Shown here: in pieces, positions 18,607 to 26,124 of the stretch
How the letters are laid out: each line of letters starts with the position of its first letter
How positions within the stretch are numbered: the first letter of the stretch is position 1
Assembly (NCBI GenBank): GCA_025462725.1
Contig: JAOAPE010000005.1
Coordinates: 124,001 to 188,000 of the forward strand
DNA length: 64,000 nucleotides
Source of the DNA: Terriglobales bacterium
Lineage (GTDB): Bacteria; Acidobacteriota; Terriglobia; Terriglobales; Acidobacteriaceae
Direction of reading: 5' to 3'
Translations under genes and position numbers: made by a program
Notes under the pieces: generated by a model
Databases searched by the model: none
The model's input: only the letters and a program-made list of their open reading frames with translations
What the model was told of the DNA's origin: nothing

Positions 18607-18676
18607 ATGCATTGCGAACACATGTAACTCCTGCTTCCACAACTCCACACAAATCCACATTTTTCCCGTGAGCTAA

Positions 18677-19066
18677 ATGCTTGTTTTCTTTTGTATAATT
18701 TTCATTCCTGATGTCAGCAATGTTGACCAACCAAATCCGGGAACTCTGCTTCTAATTGTCGAGCGAAAGTGTCTCACCGGGCCCCGCATTTTGAAGTTAA
18801 GAAATCCACGGCATTTGACCCTCGTAGCAAGGCTAGGTGACAAAGTGGTGCCTGCAAGATCGGCCGTACCTCATACCCGCATTGAACGCCACGGATACAT
18901 AGCGGACATCCTCGTCAGCAAGAATGGCGACGGCGACCTATTTCATTACATCATTCAGCGTTCAGGCTCCGCCGAGGTCCTCCATTGGGGACAAGAACTG
19001 TCGTTTCAACGCGCCATGGAGTGCGTCGAAGAGCACTTAAACGACCTGAAGCAGAAATTCGCGTAA
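18677..19066 (+). CDS. Hypothetical protein
   Basis: 129 residues with an uncertain start; the first ~12 residues are hydrophobic. The middle (RHLTLVARLGDKVVPARSAVPHTRIERHGYIADI) and the C-terminal amphipathic helix (FQRAMECVEEHLNDLKQKFA) look like a small cytoplasmic domain. I do not recognise the family. It ends before a short direct repeat of its own 3' end and then a terminator. Confidence 0.5.
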   Translation: MLVFFCIIFIPDVSNVDQPNPGTLLLIVERKCLTGPRILKLRNPRHLTLVARLGDKVVPARSAVPHTRIERHGYIADILVSKNGDGDLFHYIIQRSGSAEVLHWGQELSFQRAMECVEEHLNDLKQKFA

Positions 19067-19113
19067 CATCCCCCGACTTCAACCCTTCGCGTAACATCCC
19101 CAACTTCAATCTT
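19057..19113. repeat. Imperfect direct repeat of a gene 3' end
   Basis: TTCGCGTAACATCCCC followed by a near-identical ACTTCAAY tail occurs twice in succession: first as the last codons and stop of the 129-residue protein (from about 19058), then again just downstream (from about 19086). It is a partial 3'-end duplication like the one at hemB, but much shorter. Confidence 0.75.
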
Positions 19114-19128
19114 TGAGGTAAACAACAG

Positions 19129-19155
19129 AGCGGGCCTTCGGGCTCGCTTTTTATT
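19129..19155 (+). terminator. Intrinsic terminator with UUCG loop
   Basis: AGCGGGCC, TTCG, GGCTCGCT (one G-T pair) and a T-rich tail, 60 bases after the stop of the hypothetical protein and just before the convergent SRAP gene. Confidence 0.88.
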
Positions 19156-19179
19156 TTCCGTGACTCTTAAAATGCGGCC

Positions 19180-19899
19180 CTAACCTGCGGCCGCTGCGCA
19201 GGCGGCCACTTCATTCTTTGGACTATTCACCGTCTCGCTCACCGGATACTTCTTCATCTCGTCCGCCGGAAACGGCACCAGCAGATCGCGCAACTGCTCA
19301 GCGCGTTGCGGCTCGGCCGTCAGCCACAAGTGATATTGCGAAGCCGGCAGTATCACTGGCATGCGGTCGTGGACATCACCCACCAGCTCATTCGGCGTGG
19401 TGGTCAAGATCGCGCGAGTCTCAAGCAGCGCGCCTTCAGCACCATCTGGCGCGTTGGGCGCTTTCCATTGTTCCCATATTCCTGCAAACGCGAACAGCGA
19501 ATCGTCATTCATGCCAAAGTGGAATGGCTGCTTGGCTGCGCCTTCATGCTTCCATTCGTAAAATCCATTCGCGGGGATAAGGCATCGCCGCTTCTTGAAA
19601 GCGTCGCGGAAGGCTGGCTTTTCCAGGATGGTCTCTGAGCGCGCGTTGATCATCTTGTATCCGATCTTGATGTCCTTCGCCCAGAAGGGGACGAGCCCCC
19701 ATCGTTGGATGTGCATTTGCATCGGCGGTACGCTGAGCTTCGCGGATTCGACCGCTTCCGCACCGCCAGCAAGTTTCAACACGCGCACCTGTTGCGACGG
19801 CGATATGTTGTACCGCGGCGAGTAGTCGGGATCGATCTCCACGCCAAACTGCTTCATCACTTCTTTGTCGGTCTTGGATAACCGGAAACGTCCGCACAT
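19180..19899 (-). CDS. SOS response-associated peptidase (YedK/HMCES family)
   Basis: SRAP proteins covalently trap abasic sites in single-stranded DNA through the N-terminal cysteine. Here Met1 is followed directly by Cys2 (MCGRF), as the thiazolidine chemistry requires. The other signatures are present: YNISPSQ, INARSETI, the glutamate in NGFYEWK and the histidine in HDRMPVIL. The 239 residues match the family. It is encoded alone and convergent with the upstream hypothetical gene; no lexA or umuC is adjacent. Confidence 0.94.
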   Translation of the reverse strand: MCGRFRLSKTDKEVMKQFGVEIDPDYSPRYNISPSQQVRVLKLAGGAEAVESAKLSVPPMQMHIQRWGLVPFWAKDIKIGYKMINARSETILEKPAFRDAFKKRRCLIPANGFYEWKHEGAAKQPFHFGMNDDSLFAFAGIWEQWKAPNAPDGAEGALLETRAILTTTPNELVGDVHDRMPVILPASQYHLWLTAEPQRAEQLRDLLVPFPADEMKKYPVSETVNSPKNEVAACAAAAG

Positions 19900-20021
19900 G
19901 AATCTGCCTCGGTCAACTTGGGTGAGAGCTGGATTATACGGCCAATGCGACGAGTTTCCGCAGAGCTAGGCATCTCTCAAGCTATGTTCCTGCATCTCAG
20001 CTTCTTACCTCTCTGTCCCTC

Positions 20022-21972
20022 ATGTCAAAATCCTCACAGAAATTTCCTGAGCTGGCTCTGATCGCACATCGCAGCGATTCGTTGAGACGTTTTTCAACTC
20101 TCATGTCGGCGCTCGTCATCACCGGTGGGGTTTTGGCTTGCATAGGTTGGCAGTTCCGCATCCCGCTTTTGCGCGGAGACTTCAAGGGTACCTTCATCGC
20201 TCCCAATACCGCGCTTCTATCCGTCCTTTTTGGAACGTCGTTGCTTTTGCAGCTCAAGGGATTGCTTAGAGCCTCGCGAATAGGGAAAATTCTCGCGTAC
20301 TGCTGTTTTTGCGTTAGCGGCAATCATCTTCGCCGAACACCTCACTGGGTATGATCTCTACGTCGACCGATTGTTTCTCGGCCACAGGCTTTCGGACTGG
20401 TATGTCGAATACCCGGTCGGAAAGATTGCTTTCCCCACCGCCTTTTCTTTTTTGTTCGCAGGAATCGCACTTCTCACCTTCAAAGACTCCCGGATTCCGT
20501 GGATCTCCGACGCTTGCGCTGCGGTCATCCTGTCCGTTTGTTACCTGTCGTTGACTGGTTACGCATACAACATTGCCAGATTTTACGGAAGGGTGATGGC
20601 GCTTCCCACAACTCTGCTTTTGTTGTTCGCGGCGCTTGCGATCTTTTCTGCCCGACAGCGTGGCGGCATCGAGGCAACGGTCGTCGGCGATCACGCTGGT
20701 AGCGTCGTGCTTCGACGTGTACTCCCGCCAGTCGTCTTGCTGCTCCCGATCTTAGGCGTTCTTCGTTCCCGGGCAGAGACCTTGGGGTGGTCAGACGCAA
20801 TGGCCACAGCCGTTTTTGTGCTGGCATCCGTGGCTTTATTTACCGGGATCATTTTGCAAACATCCTCCATCCTGAACAAGGTTGATGCGGCGAGAAAAAA
20901 GAAGCAGCAAGAATTGCAAGACTTCTTCGAGAACGCAGTCGTCGGATTGCACTGGGTAGGTCCCGACGGAACGATTCTGTGGGCCAACGCCGCAGAGCTG
21001 GCGTTGCTTGGATACAGCGCCGACGAGTACATCGGCAAGAACATCACCGAGTTTCACGCCGACGCAGACACTATTTGCGACATCCTGAATCGTCTCTCCG
21101 CCGGCGAAACGCTGCGTAGCTATTCAGCCAGGCTGAAGTGCAAAGACGGATCCATCAAGCATGTCGCCATTCATTCCAGCGTGCTCTTTGATGAAGATGA
21201 GTTCGTCCACACGCGATGTTTCACCTTCGACGTTTCGGCTGAGGTCGAAGCCAAGAACAAGCTCGAACTGCGCGAAAAAATGCTGCGCGAAAGCGAGAAG
21301 CTGGCCGTGACCGGAAAGCTGGCAGCGTCGCTCGCGCACGAGATTAATAACCCTCTCGAGGCCGTAACTAATCTTTTGTATTTGGCTTCACAGGACGCTG
21401 ACATCTCGCCTGCGTCTCGCAACTTCTTGGAACTGGCTGATAAAGAATTACAGCGCATGGCGCATGTGGCCAAGCACACATTGGCATTTCATAAAGGCAG
21501 CACCAGTGAGACGGAATTCAGTCTTGTAGATCTTTCAGATCAAATACTCTCTGTCCTGAGTAGCCGGATAAATGCAAAAGAGATTCAGGTCTGTCGGAAC
21601 TATCAGGCAGATTCCAAAGTTTCGGCCATCGAGACTGAAGCGAGACAAGTGATCTCGAACCTTTTGCTGAATGCGCTGGATGCCGCTCCCATTGGCTCCG
21701 CCGTGAAGGTTCACATCATCGAATCGTCACCTGGGCTCGTGAATTTTGCGGTGGAGGATATGGGGGCGGGTATTTCTAAAGAGGTTGAGGAAAAGATTTT
21801 CGAACCATTCTTTACAACACAACCGACCGGCACAGGATTGGGCTTGTGGGTCAGCCAAGAGATTATGCGCCGTAACGGCGGCGCTCTGAAGCTTGAACAC
21901 AACCAGAATCCGACTCGCTTCAATGCCTATTTCAAAGAGAGTTCTCGACTCACAACAGTCGTGTCCGCCTAA
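20022..21972 (+). pseudogene. PAS-containing membrane histidine kinase split by a frameshift
   Basis: Two overlapping frames together make one kinase. The first (20022 to about 20288) encodes membrane helices ending ...LLRASRIGK. The second, open from 20284 to 21972, continues with ...AIIFAEHLTGYDLYVDRLF, more membrane helices to about 20860, a PAS domain (FFENAVVGLHWVGPDGTILWANAA), HisKA with AHEINNPLEAVTNLLYLAS and HATPase_c with DMGAGI and GTGLGLWVSQEI. Removing one base from the GGGAAAA run at 20283-20289 restores a single frame of about 650 codons. If the shift is real, only the part after a TTG at 20371 could be made, with a truncated membrane sensor. A homopolymer sequencing error is equally possible. 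Confidence 0.8.
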
Positions 21973-22008
21973 AATGTTCTGCCCCTAAAACCTAAGGAAT
22001 AGGCTCGC

Positions 22009-22040
22009 AAAAAGCCCAGCCGAATGCTGGGCTTTTTTGC
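22009..22040 (+). terminator. Intrinsic terminator after the histidine kinase
   Basis: AAAAAGCCCAGC and GCTGGGCTTTTTT form a 12-bp stem with a 5-base loop, 36 bases after the kinase stop. Confidence 0.93.
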
Positions 22041-22119
22041 GCCTCAGATTCCACTTTTCTGTTGCTTTATATTGTGCATTGCGATAGACTACTTTATTGT
22101 ATTAGCTTTAAGTTGATTC

Positions 22120-22656
22120 ATGTTTCCTCGCCAGTCCGTTCCAGCACCCTCCCGCAACTCCTTTGTTTTGTCATTTTTACCTCTAAGTCCTTTGTTATGT
22201 CATTTCAATTACGGTGATGATTATAGGCAGCGATTTCTAGAGGCGGTCTGCGAGTTCGATTTCTTCCACCTGTCTTTCATTCTCAACCAAGCGAAGATTT
22301 ACGGACCCGGATTCTCCTATAAGGAACCGTTCTATAAGTTCACCGCCAAACTCCTGTTTGAGAATGCCAAGCCATATCTAAAAGAAGCTATCGTTATGAT
22401 TGATCGCAACGGTAATCGAGAATTTAGGATTCAATTAGAAAAGTATTTGAAGGGCAAAATGAACGGGGATCGAGAGACTATCAAGAAGGTTAAGACAGAA
22501 TCCTCTCATTCCAATAATCTCTTGCAGCTCGCGGACATGGTTGGTGGAGCTGTCGCAAGGTCTTATAGGACAGATAAGGAAAAGCCAATGGTTTTTCGGA
22601 GGATGGTTCGGAGGCGGGAGATGGGTGTGCAGGTATGGCCAAGAGGCCTAAAATAG
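22120..22656 (+). pseudogene. C-terminal half of a DUF3800 protein
   Basis: From about 22205 the frame encodes the second half of a DUF3800 domain: HFNYGDDYRQRFLEAVCEF, KIYGPGFSYKEPFYKF, LLFENAKPYLKEAIVMIDRNG with a conserved acidic residue, and the C-terminal HSNNLLQLADMVGGAVARSY and VQVWPR motifs. The first ~28 residues of the open frame are not DUF3800-like. The N-terminal half, with (Y)ESGD and GSSDLFVITAVVF, is missing here and lies 0.8 kb downstream. DUF3800 proteins have an RNase H-like fold and often travel with mobile or defence genes; their biochemical role is unsettled. Confidence 0.7.
22152..22207. repeat. Two imperfect direct repeats left of the scrambled DUF3800 gene
   Basis: TCCTTTGTT-T-TGTCATTT (about 22158-22176) and TCCTTTGTT-A-TGTCATTT (about 22189-22207) lie 31 bases apart. 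A third, more diverged relative (ACTCCTTATTTTTGTCAT) lies at about 23202-23220, just right of the segment. They flank the 22214-23184 element and may mark its ends. Confidence 0.55.
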
Positions 22657-23184
22657 CAAACCCGCTAACCTATCCCTTGCGGGCACGCACACCATACGGT
22701 GACAGTTCGGTCAGCGGGCAATTCCAGTTAGTATGATGCCTTGTTTGCCGTAGGGATGCAACGTATTTATTAGCGTAGTAATCAGCGTATGAATCGTCGT
22801 ATAAACATATCGTTGCTACCCCTGCACTAATTCCTGCACGTTATCCTAAAGTTCTGACAATACCCCCTACTACGAAGCTAATGATCACGTGCTAGCACGT
22901 TTCTGGCGCGTTTTCAGAGACGTAGCAATCTGTCGCTTTTTCCTGTCGCTAACAGTAAGATTCAAAGGGACTTTAACCTCTGGGTTTGCTTTGTACCCAA
23001 TTACGAATCAGGTGACAACGGGATGAAGAAGAAGGTCGGTTCATCCGACTTGTTTGTCATTACTGCCGTAGTTTTCGTAGACCACGATGATGCACAGGCT
23101 TGTGATGCGAAGATTTGCGAGATCCGCCAAAAATGCTTCCGAAACGATACGACCGAGTTTCACTTTAACAAGTGCTGTGATGAT
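22214..23184 (+). mobile_element. 963-bp segment bounded by 8-bp repeats, permuting DUF3800
   Basis: GTGATGAT occurs at 22214-22221 and 23177-23184. Each copy sits at the same codons (Asp-Asp) of the same protein, at the start of the C-terminal half and at the end of the N-terminal half. Joining the right end to the left end across this repeat gives ...FHFNKCCDDYRQRFLEAV... in frame, an uninterrupted DUF3800 sequence. The segment contains no recombinase. Whether it is a real circularising unit or the remains of two eroded copies cannot be decided from one sequence. Confidence 0.5.
22657..23022. other. Intergenic region of the DUF3800 segment with iteron-like repeats
   Basis: No credible gene is seen in these 366 bases. 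They contain three adjacent 12-bp repeats (22772-22807: AGCGTAGTAATC, AGCGTATGAATC, GTCGTATAAACA) and a perfect 14-bp palindrome ACGTGCTAGCACGT (22887-22900), and end with AGGTGA and CGGG before ATG 23023. The A/T-rich iteron-like array would fit an operator or a replication or recombination site. Confidence 0.6.
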
Positions 23185-23226
23185 GCGGATCATCGACCCG
23201 TAACTCCTTATTTTTGTCATATTTGC
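22981..23226 (+). pseudogene. N-terminal half of a DUF3800 protein
   Basis: The ATG at 23023 opens MKKKVGSSDLFVITAVVF, then DHDDAQACDAKICEIRQKC and TEFHFNKCCDD, which is the first half of a DUF3800 domain. Upstream in the same frame (from 22981) the codons read WVCFVPNYESGDNG, a recognisable but altered version of the family's Y-x-DESGD start, and no start codon precedes it closely. After GATGAT at 23184 the similarity ends and the frame runs into unrelated sequence. AGGTGA lies 8 bases before ATG 23023. Together with the 22.1-22.7 kb half it makes one protein. Confidence 0.65.
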
Positions 23227-23282
23227 ATTTTTTGGGGGGAGGGGGGGTACCCCTTTCAGTGCCAATTCAACTCCGCCAGCCT

Positions 23283-23326
23283 CATTCTCTATGGACTCCA
23301 GATCCATTCTCTATGGACTCCAGATC
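23283..23326. repeat. Perfect 22-bp tandem duplication
   Basis: Units 23283-23304 and 23305-23326 are identical (start CATTCTCTATGG, end GATC). As 22 is not a multiple of three, the duplication shifts any frame that crosses it. Confidence 0.9.
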
Positions 23327-23461
23327 GCCAGCCAGAATCTCGAGCGCATGCAGAAGACCGCTGCAACGGGTGCAGAACTGGCCGTGAGTGATCCGAATCC
23401 GGTGATTGCGGATCCGAATGCGCCTCCGGATCCCGCACCGGCCGAGTCCAATGCCGGGTAA
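23291..23461 (+). CDS. Possible small protein or C-terminal gene fragment
   Basis: An open frame of 56 residues beginning MDSRSILYGLQIASQNLERMQ and ending in a Pro/Asp/Ala-rich tail (DPNAPPDPAPAESNAG). Its third-position GC bias looks like real coding sequence. There is no ribosome-binding site before the ATG, and the first ten codons come from the 22-bp tandem duplication, so this may be the tail of a gene whose start was shifted by it. The PilZ gene starts 68 bases later. No family recognised. Confidence 0.35.
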   Translation: MDSRSILYGLQIASQNLERMQKTAATGAELAVSDPNPVIADPNAPPDPAPAESNAG

Positions 23462-23528
23462 CCAGCTTGATTCCGAATAAGCCTAGTAACTTCCCACTGG
23501 TTACCGTGGTCACTAAGATTCGGACATT

Positions 23529-24578
23529 ATGGCTACTCAGTCCTTAGTTGTAAGTCGAGACCCAGAGATATTGGGCGTGCTTCGTCCGCTGTTGAACGAA
23601 CTTGGAATGGGCGTGCAGGTTTGCCCGGTGTCCCACGCCATGAGCACACTGGCCAAAGAGAAATTCGATACCGTGATCGTGGATTGCGATGACGACATTG
23701 ACGCCGAACATTGCGGCGCGGACCTGCTGGCCAGTCTGCGGCAACATCAGACCCACTCGAAAGCAGTGGCGGTGGGCATAACCAGCGACGTGGGCAACAT
23801 GCAGAACCTCTTTAACAGTGGCGCAACATTCGTGTTGAGCAAGCCGCTGCCGGTGGAAGATGCGCGGCGCATCCTGAGGATATCGAAAGGGATCATCACC
23901 AAGGTGGTGCGGCGGTTCCTGCGGCTCGAGCCCGGCAACATGGCCACGGCCACGCTGGGCGACCATCAGGAAAGCATTATCCTGAACATCAGCCAGCGTG
24001 GTGTCGCGGTGCAAGCAGCCGAAGCGCTGACGCAAGGGCAAATGATCTATGTCTCATTCCTGCTGCCGGACACCTTTGACCTGGTGGAAGGCATGGCGGA
24101 AGTGATGTGGGCAGACGGCATTGGACGAGCCGGAGTGGAGTTCCGCTCGCTTTCAGAAGAGATGCAGCAGATGATGAGTCGCTGGGTGTTCGCGCAAGCG
24201 CGGGCACAGAATCTTGTCCTCAGCGAACCGATTCCGGAATTTGCGGCTGCGTTTGAAGACGGTGATATGTCGCCGGTGGAGACGCATGGCAGTCCAAAGC
24301 TCACTCGGATCTATCTGCCGTTCATCAAGCACCATCACGCGAAAGCCAAAGCCATTGGGACGATCTTTCTTGTCATGCTTTTAGACCTGCTGGTTGTGGC
24401 CGCAGGGACAATGTTGTTCTTCGGCTTTGGAGTAGTCACGGGCGCGGAGCATGTTTCCAGCGCAATCGCGTTGGGAGTAGGCATTGCGTTCTGGGCGATC
24501 TATCGCTTCCTGTTCTTCTTCTTTAATGTGTCGTCGCCGGGAGAGAAGGCAGTGCAGACGTTGGTGGATGTGAGGTAG
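23529..24578 (+). CDS. Receiver-like - PilZ membrane protein
   Basis: 349 residues. Residues 1-125 have a receiver-like fold (VIVDCDDD in the phospho-acceptor position, LSKPL in the conserved-Lys position). Residues ~128-225 form a PilZ domain with the c-di-GMP motifs RRFLR and NISQRG (R-x3-R, then N-x-S-x2-G). Two C-terminal membrane helices (about 280-330) anchor it. It probably converts a phosphorylation or c-di-GMP signal into an effect at the membrane. Its neighbour 1.5 kb away is an HD-GYP phosphodiesterase, suggesting a local c-di-GMP theme. Confidence 0.85.
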   Translation: MATQSLVVSRDPEILGVLRPLLNELGMGVQVCPVSHAMSTLAKEKFDTVIVDCDDDIDAEHCGADLLASLRQHQTHSKAVAVGITSDVGNMQNLFNSGATFVLSKPLPVEDARRILRISKGIITKVVRRFLRLEPGNMATATLGDHQESIILNISQRGVAVQAAEALTQGQMIYVSFLLPDTFDLVEGMAEVMWADGIGRAGVEFRSLSEEMQQMMSRWVFAQARAQNLVLSEPIPEFAAAFEDGDMSPVETHGSPKLTRIYLPFIKHHHAKAKAIGTIFLVMLLDLLVVAAGTMLFFGFGVVTGAEHVSSAIALGVGIAFWAIYRFLFFFFNVSSPGEKAVQTLVDVR

Positions 24579-24589
24579 AGGCGAGTGGG

Positions 24590-24670
24590 TAGTGGCTTGT
24601 GGCTAGTGGGTAGTGGCTAGGGATCAGGTTTCAGAAAAAGGCACAGCTTTCGGCTGTGCCATTTGCATTC
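24590..24670. repeat. GTAGTGGCTAGTGG simple repeats and terminator
   Basis: After the PilZ gene come several degenerate copies of GTGGGTAGTGGCT (24590-24622), then a hairpin GGCACAGC-TTTCG-GCTGTGCC (24640-24660) with a modest T tract. The hairpin is a plausible terminator; the simple repeats have no apparent function. Confidence 0.6.
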
Positions 24671-24798
24671 TTACCTCAGGGGCTAAAGCCCGCGTCTAAG
24701 GCGAGCTCAATGCAGGCCTGAAGGCCTGCGCCACCCAAGTGAATTGGCCAGGCTTCGACTCCGCGCTTACGCGCTCCGCTCAGGGTGACAGATGGAAA

Positions 24799-26076
24799 CT
24801 AGTTCAGGAATTTTTTGTCGAGCGCTTCGGGAGTGAAGCCGAGCATCTGCCGCATTCCGGCGAAGAGGTCGAGGATCTGAAGCGGCTTCTTCACGTGCGC
24901 GACGCCGAGTTTCTCGATCATCTCGCGGATGTCGTCTTTGGGCATCGCCGAGATGGTGAGCAGTAAACGGTTGCTGAGGTCAGGACGATTCTCCTGGATC
25001 CAACTGAGCAGCTTTTTGCCGCGCCATTCGCCTTCGAGTTCGTCGTCGAGAATGACAGCGTGGATGTCGGCCGATTGAAGCATGGTCAAGGCTTCGACGC
25101 CTGAAGCAGCGGTGACGACTTCCGCGTTCAGTGCTGAGAGAACGCTCTTTTCAAATTCGGCAACGGCATCGCTCTTCTGCACGATGAGCACGCGGGAACG
25201 TCCCGTGGCTGAGCGCTGAATGGCGGGCCGAGCTGTGGAGCTGGAGATAGGAATCGGTGGAACGAGAGTGATGGGCAAGGGCATCTCGTGTTCCGGCTCA
25301 GTCTCAATGGCGCGCACTCTGGTCGGCGCGGAGTTCAAGGCGACGACGATGTCCTGCATCTTTTCCGTTTGCGCTTGTATTTTCTGGATGTATTGCGAAC
25401 AACGCTCGTTCAGGCCTTCGGCCTTGAGCAGATCAATGTATCCGATGATGGCAGTGAGCGGATTGATGAGGTCGCGAGAGACGTTTCCGATGAGTTTTGT
25501 CGACTCGATGTAGCGGTTGATCTCAGAAGACGAACTCTTCTTCCGCGGCTGCTGGTTGGTTTGTGTCCGCGAAAGGAAACTTTTTAGCGCGTACGAAAGC
25601 TGCAGCGCGAATGTGCGAACGACTTGCTGCTCGACGCGTCCGAACTCGCGGGATTGCGGATCGATGATGGCGATGGCGCCGAAATCCGTTTCGCCGGAGG
25701 GGACGGTTGCCCACATCGAAGATGCTGTGGCGATGGAACCTGGCAGCGCGCGAAGGTGTCCGAGCATGAATGCGGGATCGAGATTGGTCGTGGTCTGATG
25801 CGATGAGCTGCGGATGAAAGCTTCCATGGCCGGCTTGATGGCTAAAGGAACGTCGAAGTTTGCATCCGGGCGTTGCAGTTTGATCACTGGCAGCGGTGAC
25901 TGTGAGGATTCGCAACCGTAGAAGATGACGCAATCCGCCTGAAGAACGTTTTGCAAAGGCGTGAGATAGCCGCGGATGATCTGCTGCTCGTCATGGCTAT
26001 TGGCCGCGACCGAGCCCGCGCCGATCAAGGCGTCTGATATTGCCTCAATGGAGTACAGGTTTGCTCCTCCACCCAT
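24799..26076 (-). CDS. GAF - degenerate HisKA - receiver protein
   Basis: 425 residues. An N-terminal GAF-like domain (about 10-170) is followed by a HisKA-like helical pair (about 190-245) in which the phospho-acceptor His is replaced by Arg (SRDLINPLTAIIGYIDLL, where kinases have SHELxNPL). No HATPase domain follows. A C-terminal receiver (about 300-420) keeps an acidic phospho-site (VILDDELEG) and the lysine (HVKKPL). It cannot be an active histidine kinase; it may dimerise with a real kinase or act as a phosphate-accepting scaffold. It starts 48 bases after the HD-GYP gene on the same strand, so both are likely co-transcribed. Confidence 0.85.
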   Translation of the reverse strand: MGGGANLYSIEAISDALIGAGSVAANSHDEQQIIRGYLTPLQNVLQADCVIFYGCESSQSPLPVIKLQRPDANFDVPLAIKPAMEAFIRSSSHQTTTNLDPAFMLGHLRALPGSIATASSMWATVPSGETDFGAIAIIDPQSREFGRVEQQVVRTFALQLSYALKSFLSRTQTNQQPRKKSSSSEINRYIESTKLIGNVSRDLINPLTAIIGYIDLLKAEGLNERCSQYIQKIQAQTEKMQDIVVALNSAPTRVRAIETEPEHEMPLPITLVPPIPISSSTARPAIQRSATGRSRVLIVQKSDAVAEFEKSVLSALNAEVVTAASGVEALTMLQSADIHAVILDDELEGEWRGKKLLSWIQENRPDLSNRLLLTISAMPKDDIREMIEKLGVAHVKKPLQILDLFAGMRQMLGFTPEALDKKFLN

Positions 26077-26124
26077 GCTTTCTCCCGGCCCTTGCGAGCC
26101 CTGTTACGAAAATTGCGCTACGAA

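Noticed and set aside
23228-23251. Poly-G run (GGGGGGAGGGGGGG) as a G-quadruplex or recombination signal
   Set aside because: Only two G blocks, so an intramolecular quadruplex is not formed; it could also be a sequencing artefact.
24590-24622. GTAGTGGCTAGTGG repeats as a possible CRISPR or regulatory array
   Set aside because: The units are short, degenerate and contiguous, without unique spacers; simple intergenic sequence.
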